A stretch of DNA of 64,000 bases from Candidatus Limnocylindrales bacterium (lineage in GTDB: Bacteria; Desulfobacterota; Binatia; UBA1149; CAITLU01), in NCBI GenBank assembly GCA_035571835.1, contig DATNBU010000029.1, forward strand, positions 352,108 to 416,107. The letters are read 5' to 3'. The position numbers and the translations under genes are program-made. Of this stretch, positions 27,785 to 35,834 are shown piece after piece. Each line of letters begins with the position of its first letter. Position 1 is the stretch's first letter. Below the pieces are notes generated by a model, which saw only the letters and a list, made by a program, of their open reading frames with translations, had not been told where the DNA came from and did no database searches.

Positions 27785-29053
27785 ATGGGTACGCGCAGCC
27801 CGTCCGCCTCCGAGCTCACTTCCCGCGAAACCTCCGAGCTCACTTCCAGCGAGCCTGGCATCGATAAACTGACTGCGATCGATCGCGCCCTGGCCGGTGT
27901 GCTCGCCCGCGGCCTCGGCACTGCTCCCGTTCGCCTCGCGCTGTGGGACGGCTCCGAGCTCGCCACGGCCAACGTTCGCGCCAGAGCCAGGGTGCGCATT
28001 GCGTCGCGCAATGCGCTCATTCGTCTGCTCGTGCACCCCCAGCTCTACTTCGGCGAATGCTACGCGGACGGCTCGGTCGAGATCGACGGCGACCTTCCCG
28101 ACCTGATGACGTCGCTCTACGAGGCACTCGGCGCTCCGCACGGAATTCACGTTGCGGCAGCCGACCTTTACGCGCGCTTTCACCGCATTCATCCCGCGCG
28201 TTCGCGCGACAACGTCTACCATCACTACGACATCGGCAACGATTTCTACCGTCTGTGGCTCGACGAGCGCATGGTCTACACATGCGCGTATTTCCCGAGC
28301 CCGGACGCGACGCTCGAGGAAGCGCAGGTCGCCAAGCTCGATCACGTGTGCCGCAAGCTCCGGCTCAAAGCCGGGGAAAAGGTCATTGAAGCCGGCTGCG
28401 GATGGGGCGCGCTCGCGCTGCACATGGCGGACCGCTACGGCGCGCGCGTGCGCGCGTTCAACGTTTCGCACGAGCAGATCGAGTATGCGCGCGAAATGGC
28501 AGCGCGCACCGGCCTCGATGACCGCGTCGAGTTCATCGAGGACGATTACCGCTCGGTCACCGGCAGCTGCGACGCGTTCGTTTCGGTAGGAATGCTCGAG
28601 CACGTGGGGCCGCCGAGCTACCATGCGCTCGGACGCCTGATGCGGCATGTGCTCGTGCCCGACGGGCGCGGGTTCATTCACACCATCGGCCGGCCTCACC
28701 CCCAGCCGACCAATCCGTGGATCCGCCGCCGCATCTTTCCCGACGGGTACACCCCTGCCCTCAGCGAGATGATGGAGATCTTCGAGCCCAACGGATTCGC
28801 CGTGCTCGACGTCGAGAATCTGCGGGGGCACTACGCGCGCACGCTCGAACACTGGTTCAGCCGTTTCGAAGCCGCGATCCCGCGCGTCCGGGCGATGTTC
28901 GACGAGCGCTTCGTGCGCATGTGGCGGCTGTATCTTGCCGGATCGATCGCGGCCTTCCGGGTCGGCTCCATGCAGCTCTATCAGGTGCTGTTCGCGCGTC
29001 ACGCGGGCGCGCGGCTGCCGCTGACACGTGACGACATCTACGCGGCGGGCTGA
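27785..29053 (+). CDS. cfa: Cyclopropane-fatty-acyl-phospholipid synthase family methyltransferase
   Basis: SAM-dependent enzyme that adds a methylene or methyl group to unsaturated acyl chains in membrane lipids. The 422-residue product has the Cfa N-terminal domain, then YHHYDIGNDFYRLWLDERMV, the active-site Cys in YTCAYF (C167), and the SAM-binding EAGCGWGALAL (202-). ATG 27785 is chosen because GAGG lies eight bases before it and earlier in-frame starts fall near the lon terminator. It is followed after 3 bp by an FAD reductase gene, so the lipid product may be further modified. Confidence 0.9.
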   Translation: MGTRSPSASELTSRETSELTSSEPGIDKLTAIDRALAGVLARGLGTAPVRLALWDGSELATANVRARARVRIASRNALIRLLVHPQLYFGECYADGSVEIDGDLPDLMTSLYEALGAPHGIHVAAADLYARFHRIHPARSRDNVYHHYDIGNDFYRLWLDERMVYTCAYFPSPDATLEEAQVAKLDHVCRKLRLKAGEKVIEAGCGWGALALHMADRYGARVRAFNVSHEQIEYAREMAARTGLDDRVEFIEDDYRSVTGSCDAFVSVGMLEHVGPPSYHALGRLMRHVLVPDGRGFIHTIGRPHPQPTNPWIRRRIFPDGYTPALSEMMEIFEPNGFAVLDVENLRGHYARTLEHWFSRFEAAIPRVRAMFDERFVRMWRLYLAGSIAAFRVGSMQLYQVLFARHAGARLPLTRDDIYAAG

Positions 29054-29056
29054 GCG

Positions 29057-30205
29057 ATGCAGCACTGCGATGTCCTGATCGTCGGTGGCGGTCCTGCCGG
29101 ATCGACGTGCGCGCGCGCGCTGGTCGCCGCCGGGCTCGATGTCATCGTAGCCGACAAGGCGACGTTTCCCCGCGACAAGATCTGCGCCGGGTGGATCACG
29201 CCTGCCGTCGTAACCGAGCTCGGCCTCGACGTCGCCGAGTACTCCCGCGATCGCACCATCGACCCGATCCATGGCTTCCGGGTCGGCCGCATGGGCGACA
29301 GGATTCACGACGTGCGCTACGACCATCCGGTGAGCTACGGCATTCGGCGCTGCGAGCTCGATCATTACCTGCTCGCCGCGAGCGGCGCGCGAGTCGCCGA
29401 AGGACAGCGCCTCGAGCGATTCGAACGCAACGACGGCCGCCGAAACGGCGGCTGGATCGTCGACGGCAAGTTCGCAGCTGCAGTGCTGGTCGGAGCCGGC
29501 GGTCATTTCTGTCCGGTCGCACGCGCGCTCGGCGGCGCACCGGCGAGCCCCGTGATCACTGCAGAGGAGGTCGAGTTCTCGCTCGAGGAAGACGAGCTCG
29601 ACGGCTGCGACGTCGAGGCCGGCATTCCCGAGCTCTACTACACGCGCGACCTGACCGGATACGGCTGGGTGTTCCGCAAAGCGGGCTACGTCAACATCGG
29701 TCTCGGCGTTCGCTCCGACCGGACGGCGTCGTCAGACGGCCGGCGGCTCTCGCATCGCATCGACGATTTCCTCTCGTACCTGAAAACCTCCACACGGATC
29801 GGTCGCGCCCCAAGGAGAAAGATGTCGGGCCATGCGTATCTGCTGCAGCCCGACAGTCGCCGCGCGGTCTGCGGCGACGGTTTCGTGCTGATCGGCGATG
29901 CCGCCGGCCTTGCCTACGATCGCAGCGGCGAAGGCATCCGGCCTGCCGTCGAGTCGGGGCTGCTCGCGGCCCGCAGCATTCGCCGTGCGTTCGAACATCA
30001 GGCGGTCGACCGGGCGAGGTTTGGCGACTACGCCGCTGCGCTCGAGACCAGATTCGGGTCATCGGGCTTCGATCCACGTTCGATCCTGCCGGGGTCGCTG
30101 CTTCGCGGCGTGGCGTCGGCGCTGATGACGTCGCAGTGGTTCTCCCGCCATGTGCTGCTCGAGCGGTGGTTTCTGCACACGCACGAGCAGCCGCTTGCGG
30201 CCTGA
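29057..30205 (+). CDS. FAD-dependent oxidoreductase, geranylgeranyl-reductase family
   Basis: A 382-residue flavoprotein. The N-terminal FAD-binding motif is CDVLIVGGGPAGSTCARAL, and the second flavin contact is FVLIGDAAGLAYDRSGEGI. The family reduces C=C bonds of prenyl chains or hydroxylates aromatic and lipid substrates. Only three bases separate it from the cfa stop, so co-translation and a shared lipid pathway are likely. Reduction of a Cfa product is possible but is inference. Confidence 0.82.
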   Translation: MQHCDVLIVGGGPAGSTCARALVAAGLDVIVADKATFPRDKICAGWITPAVVTELGLDVAEYSRDRTIDPIHGFRVGRMGDRIHDVRYDHPVSYGIRRCELDHYLLAASGARVAEGQRLERFERNDGRRNGGWIVDGKFAAAVLVGAGGHFCPVARALGGAPASPVITAEEVEFSLEEDELDGCDVEAGIPELYYTRDLTGYGWVFRKAGYVNIGLGVRSDRTASSDGRRLSHRIDDFLSYLKTSTRIGRAPRRKMSGHAYLLQPDSRRAVCGDGFVLIGDAAGLAYDRSGEGIRPAVESGLLAARSIRRAFEHQAVDRARFGDYAAALETRFGSSGFDPRSILPGSLLRGVASALMTSQWFSRHVLLERWFLHTHEQPLAA

Positions 30206-30370
30206 AGCCCGCCGCTTCGTACAGGCCGACCGACGATCGCGAAAGATTACGCCGGCACCAACCTCTGCGTTCTGCGGATACAGCGCGCTGCGGTCCGTCG
30301 ATTGCCTCCCGCGCTTTCCGTGCCGCCGCTTCGCGTATAGGTTCGCCGACATCCGTTTCGCGAGAGGCCA

Positions 30371-31999
30371 ATGAACGAGCTCTTCACGCAATCTCCGCCG
30401 CAACTCGGCAACCAGTATCGCGACGACCAGTTCCTTCGCGACTATCTCCGGCGCGTTCTTCCGGAAGATGTGCTGCGCGACGTCGAGCCCGACCTCGACG
30501 AGATGGGCAGCATCGGCGGCGGCGAGCTCTACCAGCTCCAGCTCGCCGATCGTTTGAACGAGCCGCGGCTCGTCCAGTGGGATGCATGGGGCAACCGCAT
30601 CGACCGCATCGAGCTGACGCCGCTGTGGCAGAAGGCCGCGCCGATTGCAGCGAGCCGCGGCCTGATCGCGATTCCGTACGAACAGAGGCATGCGCGCTTC
30701 TCGCGCATCCACCAGTTTGCGTCCGTCTACCTGTTCCATCCGTCGTCGGACGTCTACACGTGCCCGCTCGCGATGACCGACGGCGCCGCGCGTACGCTCC
30801 TCTCGACCGGCAACAAGGCGATCGCCGACCGCGCCGTCCCGCGCCTGACGAGCCGCGATCCCGCGAGCGCATGGACGAGCGGCCAGTGGATGACCGAAAC
30901 CACCGGCGGATCCGACGTCGGCCTGTCCGAAACGCGCGCAACCCCGAGCTCCGACGGCAAATGGACGCTGCACGGCAAGAAATGGTTCACGTCGGCGGCA
31001 ACGTCCGAGATGACGCTGACGCTGGCAAGGCCCGACGGCAATGGTCCGGGTGGAAGCGGCCTCGCGCTGTTTTATCTCGAGACCCGCGACGCCGCCGGCA
31101 AGCTCAACGGGATCCGCATCGAGCGACTCAAGGACAAGCTCGGTACGCGAAAGGTTCCGACGGCCGAGCTGATGCTCGACGGCACGGTCGCCGAAGCCGT
31201 GATCGGCACGACCAACGGCACGCGCAACATCGCCCCGATGCTGCAGATCACGCGCGCGTGGAACAGCGTGACGGCGACCGCGTTCATGCGCCGTGCGTGC
31301 GCGCTCGCGCAGTCGTATTCGAAGGAGCGCAAGGCCTTCGGAGCGCTGCTCGCCGACCTGCCGCTCCATCGCGAGACGCTCGCCGACATCGAGATGGAAA
31401 CGCGCGCCGCGACGCTGCTCGCATTCGAGCTGGTCGAGCTGATCGGGCGCGACGAGTCCGGCGACATCGACGAAGAGCAGCGCGCGCTGCTGCGCCTCGT
31501 GACGCCGATCGCAAAGCTCGTGACGGCCAAACAGACCGTTGCCGCCGTCAGCGAGGCCATCGAGGCGTTCGGCGGCGCCGGCTACGTGGAAGACACCGGG
31601 CTTCCGGTGCTGCTGCGCGATTCGCAGGTGCTTCCGATCTGGGAAGGCACGACCAACGTGCTTTCGCTCGATGCAATGCTGCGTGCGGATCTGGCCGGCG
31701 GCCTGCATGCGCTTCGCGGCCGCGTGCTTGCGGCAATCCAGGATGCTCCCGGCGAGCTCGGCGATGCCGGAGCCGTTGCCGTTGCGGCGATCGAACATGC
31801 GACCTCGTGGGCGACGGCCGGACCCGACCCGCGCCAGCTTCAGGGCGGCGCGCGGAGATTCGCTCTGACGCTCGGACGCGCGCTCGAGCTCGCGCTGATG
31901 ATCGAGCACGCCGCGTGGGCGAAGACGCACGACGGACAGGCCGACGGCGTCGCCCTCGCGCAGCGCTTCGCGCAGACGCGCATCGATCAGATCCTCTGA
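30371..31999 (+). CDS. Acyl-CoA dehydrogenase, AidB-like
   Basis: A 542-residue flavoenzyme, longer than typical ~380-residue acyl-CoA dehydrogenases and matching the AidB branch. Marks are GQWMTETTGGSDVGLSETRA, WTLHGKKWFTSA, RNIAPMLQITRAWNSVTA, EAFGGAGYVEDTGLP and PIWEGTTNVLSLDAML. AidB-like proteins bind FAD and are linked to the alkylation response in E. coli, but many are probably fatty acid enzymes. 165 bp separate it from the reductase, so it may have its own promoter. Confidence 0.87.
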   Translation: MNELFTQSPPQLGNQYRDDQFLRDYLRRVLPEDVLRDVEPDLDEMGSIGGGELYQLQLADRLNEPRLVQWDAWGNRIDRIELTPLWQKAAPIAASRGLIAIPYEQRHARFSRIHQFASVYLFHPSSDVYTCPLAMTDGAARTLLSTGNKAIADRAVPRLTSRDPASAWTSGQWMTETTGGSDVGLSETRATPSSDGKWTLHGKKWFTSAATSEMTLTLARPDGNGPGGSGLALFYLETRDAAGKLNGIRIERLKDKLGTRKVPTAELMLDGTVAEAVIGTTNGTRNIAPMLQITRAWNSVTATAFMRRACALAQSYSKERKAFGALLADLPLHRETLADIEMETRAATLLAFELVELIGRDESGDIDEEQRALLRLVTPIAKLVTAKQTVAAVSEAIEAFGGAGYVEDTGLPVLLRDSQVLPIWEGTTNVLSLDAMLRADLAGGLHALRGRVLAAIQDAPGELGDAGAVAVAAIEHATSWATAGPDPRQLQGGARRFALTLGRALELALMIEHAAWAKTHDGQADGVALAQRFAQTRIDQIL

Positions 32000-32004
32000 T
32001 CCGC

Positions 32005-32559
32005 ATGATGCTGCCGGCCAGCAGTTCCGGTGGTCTCGACGACCGCTGCGCGCCGACGCTCGAAGAGCGTTTCGAACAACAGGTCGAAAGAGACCGGGCG
32101 CTGCTGCGCATTTTCAACCTGGGAACGCTCGCATGGTCCTTGCTGACGGTCGTCACGTTGATGACGCTCGTCATACCGATGAGACGGACGAGCCCGTGGC
32201 TGATCCTGATGTCAGCTTATGCGATCGCGACGAGGCTCGGGGTGCTGCTGGCCCGCAGCGCGCTCTCCGTCCCCGAGTTCGTGGCGCGCCTGGATGATGA
32301 AGACGAAAGCGTACGATCGGCGGCACGCACCGTGTTCGACCGGCACCGCGCGCAGATCACCAGGTCGCTCTCGGTCAATCGTCCGGGAGCATCCCGATCG
32401 TCGGCGGGGCTGTCTTATGAGGATGCGGCCGATGCCGGCCGTCGTCGTGATATCGGCACGCGTCGCCGATGGGGAATGATCTGTCTCGCGCTCTGGTGCG
32501 TCGTCACGATGATCGTCGTCGTGATCCTCGTTTCGACCGGCGCGGGTCCGACCGGCTGA
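32005..32559 (+). CDS. Hypothetical membrane protein
   Basis: A 184-residue product. Two hydrophobic helices lie near residues 38-58 and 65-86 and one at the C-terminus (about 157-177), with a charged Arg/Asp-rich stretch between. I recognise no family. It begins five bases after the acyl-CoA dehydrogenase stop, so they are probably co-transcribed. The codon after the first ATG is also ATG. A GC-rich inverted repeat follows its stop. Confidence 0.65.
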   Translation: MMLPASSSGGLDDRCAPTLEERFEQQVERDRALLRIFNLGTLAWSLLTVVTLMTLVIPMRRTSPWLILMSAYAIATRLGVLLARSALSVPEFVARLDDEDESVRSAARTVFDRHRAQITRSLSVNRPGASRSSAGLSYEDAADAGRRRDIGTRRRWGMICLALWCVVTMIVVVILVSTGAGPTG

Positions 32560-32594
32560 GCCCCGGGGCGACGCGATGAGCGTGCCCCGGGGCT
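32559..32594. terminator. GC-rich hairpin between convergent genes
   Basis: A perfect 11-bp inverted repeat, AGCCCCGGGGC (32559-32569) and GCCCCGGGGCT (32584-32594), with a 14-base loop, between two convergent genes. No T-run follows on either strand, so it is a weaker terminator candidate, but the placement fits a bidirectional one. Confidence 0.55.
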
Positions 32595-32601
32595 TGCGGC
32601 A

Positions 32602-33405
32602 TCAATCGCAGACGAAGATCGGATTCGTGTTGCATGCTGTGCCGAAGTCGGCGCAGCCGTCGCCGTTGTAGTACCCGCAGGCACCCTCGTCACAGTAGCA
32701 GTCCGGACCCGTGCCGGGGGGAACGACTCTGTCCTGCAGTGGCGGAAAGCCATAAACGCAGTTCCCCACGCAGCTTCTCGGCAGTCCGGCGAGCGTCGTC
32801 GAAGTCGAGCTCGTGGTGGTTGTCGTCGATGGCGGAATGCAGGGAGTGACACACAGTCCAGCCGTTCCACAGCAATTGTTGGTGACGCAGATCTGACCTT
32901 GCGCACAGTCGTCGGCACCGGCGCACGGCGAAAGGTTGCCGCACTGGTCATTGTGAACACATGTCGTCTCGCAGGCGGTCTGCTCGGTTCCGTGCAGCAG
33001 AAAGCAATCCTGCTGGACATCGCACACGACCGGCCCGTCCGGGAGAGGACAGTTGTCGCACGGTGCAGGTCCCGCCGTGGTCGTCGTTGTGGAAGTGGTG
33101 GTCGTGGTCGTACCGGCCACACACTGGTTGCTGGTGCACGTGCTTCCCGGATCGCACGTTCCGCAGTTCAGCGGGGTGCCGCAGCCGTCGCTGATCTCGC
33201 CGCACTGCGCGCTCTCGGCGGCACAACTCGTCGGTGCGCAGCATACACCGAACTTGTCCTCAGGCTGGAGCCGGACACAGAGCTTGCTCTGGCAGCTCTT
33301 GTGCACGTGACAGCTCGCTCCGTTGGCCTTGCCGCCGGCGCTGCTGGGGCCGGCGAATGCAAACACTACGACTGCGGCCAGGACGACTGGCAGAATTCTC
33401 TTCAT
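32602..33405 (-). CDS. Secreted Cys-rich protein with Thr linkers (paralogue 1)
   Basis: A 267-residue secreted protein. It has a signal peptide (1-23), a 12-Cys module (about 27-96), a poly-Thr linker (99-110), a second Cys-rich module (114-189), another Thr/Ser linker (193-204), and a C-terminal module (211-267) with DRVVPPGTGPDCYC. The linkers look like O-glycosylated spacers. Its first and last modules match the protein at 47292-47861, with all 12 N-terminal cysteines in identical positions. No enzyme motif is seen; disulfide-bonded binding or surface modules are likely. Confidence 0.75.
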   Translation of the reverse strand: MKRILPVVLAAVVVFAFAGPSSAGGKANGASCHVHKSCQSKLCVRLQPEDKFGVCCAPTSCAAESAQCGEISDGCGTPLNCGTCDPGSTCTSNQCVAGTTTTTTSTTTTTAGPAPCDNCPLPDGPVVCDVQQDCFLLHGTEQTACETTCVHNDQCGNLSPCAGADDCAQGQICVTNNCCGTAGLCVTPCIPPSTTTTTSSTSTTLAGLPRSCVGNCVYGFPPLQDRVVPPGTGPDCYCDEGACGYYNGDGCADFGTACNTNPIFVCD

Positions 33406-34074
33406 GGATCTTTTACTCCCCGACGCTCCCGCGCGTCTCAGAACCCAGATTTCGTGAACAGTTTCATGGCGCACCCCGATCGGCAAGAGGGCCGGACCGA
33501 CCGAACCCGAAAAACTCACCGCATCGGAAGAGCAAAGGCAGCGATTTCGCGAAATCGGTGTGCATCCCCGGGGTTCGAATGGCCGCCGCGCAGCAATCCC
33601 GGTCACATCCCGATGAACGCGATTTCAACCCGGATAACCGTGCATCGTCGTTCACAGCGGCTTCGCTACGGTCTGGACAGGCATTCTTGAAACCGTCCAC
33701 TTTTCCCGTGCACAGCGCGGATACTGCGATGCTTCGAGCGCCGTCGGCGTGTAGTTGTGACCATGCCGGTACGGCCACTCGATCGACGCAGAGAGAAGCG
33801 ATAGCGACGTTTTCCCCGGCCTCCGTCGCCTCTCGATTGCGCACCAGGCCGTGCCGGCTTCTTTCCTCGCCTCACGGGGCGGGACAGCGGGGGCGCTCGC
33901 GGCATTCCGGGGACCGGTGCCGCGAGCGCCCTGACGCTGCAGCCCACAGCCTCAAACTACGCGCGTAACTCCACGCAGGTACTTCTCCGGCATATCGCCC
34001 CGGGCCTTTCGGTCTTAAGAACTCACAGGTGAGCTTCCGCCCGAGTGGCGGACCTTCGCCGAGGAGTTGACGTT
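33406..34074. other. 669-bp gap with strong hairpins, no gene seen
   Basis: No frame here has protein-like composition. Two structures stand out: a perfect 16-bp palindrome CGATTTCGCGAAATCG at 33542-33557, and a perfect 13-bp inverted repeat GGGCGCTCGCGGC/GCCGCGAGCGCCC at 33891-33903 and 33919-33931 with a 15-base loop and no T-run. The 3' end is the leader of the next plus-strand gene. A small RNA could be hidden here but cannot be called from the sequence. Confidence 0.5.
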
Positions 34075-34875
34075 ATGAAGTCGAATCGTTTCCGGAAGTG
34101 CATTCTCGTCGGGGTCGCATCTGCGCTTCCGGCTATCCTGCCCGTGGTTCTGCCGCAGGCAGCCGATGCGCAGATCAGCGTCAGCATCGGGATCCCGCTT
34201 CCACCTCCGATCGTGTTCGCTGCGCCGCCCGAACTCGTGGTGCTGCCCGGCTCGTACGTCTACGTCGCAGCCGATCTCGCCGAGGACGTCTACTTCGTCG
34301 ATGGATGGTGGTGGAGACCGTGGCAGGGGCACTGGTACCGCTCGCATTCGTATGACCGCGGCTGGGACCGTTATTCCAGCGTGCCGTCGTTTTACGGGGG
34401 CGTGAACCACGGCTGGAGGAACGATTACCGCGAGCGCCGCTGGCAGGGTCACGACTGGAACTACCAACGCATGCCCCAGCAGCGCGTCGCATCGAACTGG
34501 AGCTCGTGGAAGTCGAACAACTACTGGGACTCGCAGCAGCACTGGGGAGTTCCCGACATGCAGCAGCAGTCGCGCAGTGAGGCATCTCATCCATCCTCGC
34601 ACTCCGCTTCGCGCGGCGCGCAGCACTCGCCGGGCACCCACTATCGAGCCGACACGGCTCCGTCACAGCGAGCGGGACACGATGCCAGCCGCCAGATTCC
34701 CGCACAGCGAACCGAGCACCGCGCTGGCGGCTCGCACGCGTCGCAGAATGCAGCGGGCAACGCGGATCATTCGCAGGGTCACGGCGCGAAGGCGCAGGGG
34801 CACGGCGGCCAGTCGCAGGGACATAGCGGACACTCGCAGGGCCACTCACCCGGGCACGGCAACGGACACGAGTAG
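34075..34875 (+). CDS. Secreted Trp/Tyr- and His/Gly/Gln-rich protein
   Basis: A 266-residue product with a signal peptide (1-32, ending ADA). A middle part is rich in Trp and Tyr (VDGWWWRPWQGHWYRSHSY). The C-terminal ~60 residues are degenerate S-Q-G-H and G-H repeats such as SQGHSGHSQGHSPGHGNGHE, with nine or more His that could bind metal. The N-terminal half resembles small exported proteins of unknown function in proteobacteria. GAGGAG lies eight bases before the ATG. The leader has the hairpin TCCGCC/GGCGGA at 34036-34052, and an alternative GGCG/CGCC pairing ends just at the ribosome binding site. Confidence 0.7.
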   Translation: MKSNRFRKCILVGVASALPAILPVVLPQAADAQISVSIGIPLPPPIVFAAPPELVVLPGSYVYVAADLAEDVYFVDGWWWRPWQGHWYRSHSYDRGWDRYSSVPSFYGGVNHGWRNDYRERRWQGHDWNYQRMPQQRVASNWSSWKSNNYWDSQQHWGVPDMQQQSRSEASHPSSHSASRGAQHSPGTHYRADTAPSQRAGHDASRQIPAQRTEHRAGGSHASQNAAGNADHSQGHGAKAQGHGGQSQGHSGHSQGHSPGHGNGHE

Positions 34876-35035
34876 CGACAGCCTCATCGAGTGAATTCCC
34901 GCCCGGCGAGGCAGCGCTGCACAATCGCCCGCCGGGCGTGATCGGGATAACGTACGAGCCCGCACCATCCGTAGAACGGTGAATCGCCGGCAAGGATCCG
35001 GAGGTGCAATCCCGCGAACTGGAGAGCAGCATCCA

Positions 35036-35770
35036 ATGACCAGCACGTACCAGCTCTACTATTGGCCGTTCATCCAGGGACGCGGTGAGTTTCCGCGTCT
35101 CGTGCTCGAAGCCGCAGGCGTCTCCTACGTGGACGTTGCGCGCCTGTCCGAGGACGAAGGCGGTGGTGCCTCCGCCATTCTTCCGTTCCTGCGCGGAGAG
35201 AACTCCGGATTTCCTCCTTTTGCGCCGCCGTTCCTGGTGGCGGGAGACGAGGTCATCTCGCAGAGCGCGAACATCTGCCGTTTCGTCGGCGAACGGCACG
35301 GGCTTGCGCCCGACGGCGACGTCGCCCGCGCGCAGGCCGCTTCGATCGCGCTGACCGCGGCAGACGTCGCGAGCGAAGCCCACAACACCCACCATCCGAT
35401 CTCAGGCTCGCTCTACTACAAGGACCAGAGCGAAGCGGCGGCGGCCGCCGCCGCAGCCTTTCGCACCGAGCGCATCCCGAAGTTCCTCGACTACTTCGAG
35501 AACGTGCTGCGTAAATCCGGCAGCCGGTGGATGTTCGCAGGCCGCATGACGTACGCCGACGTGTGCGTCTACCAGGTCATCGAAGGCCTCGAGTATGCAT
35601 TCCCGCATTCGACCAAGAAGGCCGAGCAGCAGACGCCGGCGCTCGTCGCGATGTGCGGTGCGGTCGCCGAATCACCGAACGTGGCCGCATATCTGCGCTC
35701 CGAACGGCGCATTGCCTTCAACGAGATGGGGATCTTCCGGCACTATCCGGAGCTCGACGAGCCCACTTGA
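35036..35770 (+). CDS. Glutathione S-transferase-like protein
   Basis: A 244-residue cytoplasmic protein. The N-terminal thioredoxin-like domain opens YQLYYWPFIQGRGEFPRLVL, the sigma-class GST pattern with Tyr near the start. The glutathione-contacting ISQSANICRFVGERHGL follows, then an all-helical C-terminal domain with RMTYADVCVYQVIEGL. Likely role is glutathione conjugation or isomerisation; the substrate is unknown. ATG with GGAG about 11 bases upstream. It is convergent with the HEAT-repeat gene. Confidence 0.82.
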   Translation: MTSTYQLYYWPFIQGRGEFPRLVLEAAGVSYVDVARLSEDEGGGASAILPFLRGENSGFPPFAPPFLVAGDEVISQSANICRFVGERHGLAPDGDVARAQAASIALTAADVASEAHNTHHPISGSLYYKDQSEAAAAAAAAFRTERIPKFLDYFENVLRKSGSRWMFAGRMTYADVCVYQVIEGLEYAFPHSTKKAEQQTPALVAMCGAVAESPNVAAYLRSERRIAFNEMGIFRHYPELDEPT

Positions 35771-35834
35771 TACGGCGGCCGACCGGCCGATCCGGCAGCG
35801 GAGCCGGCGTGCCCTTCGCGCGTGCCGGCCTGCC

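Noticed and set aside
29107..32559. A 1150-residue plus-strand frame across the reductase and acyl-CoA dehydrogenase genes
   Set aside because: Arg/Ala-rich shadow of well-recognised genes in another frame; only its last 184 residues (from 32005) are a plausible gene.
33565..33590. tRNA T-loop-like GGGGTTCGAAT
   Set aside because: The flanking bases do not form the T stem and no acceptor or anticodon arm is found.
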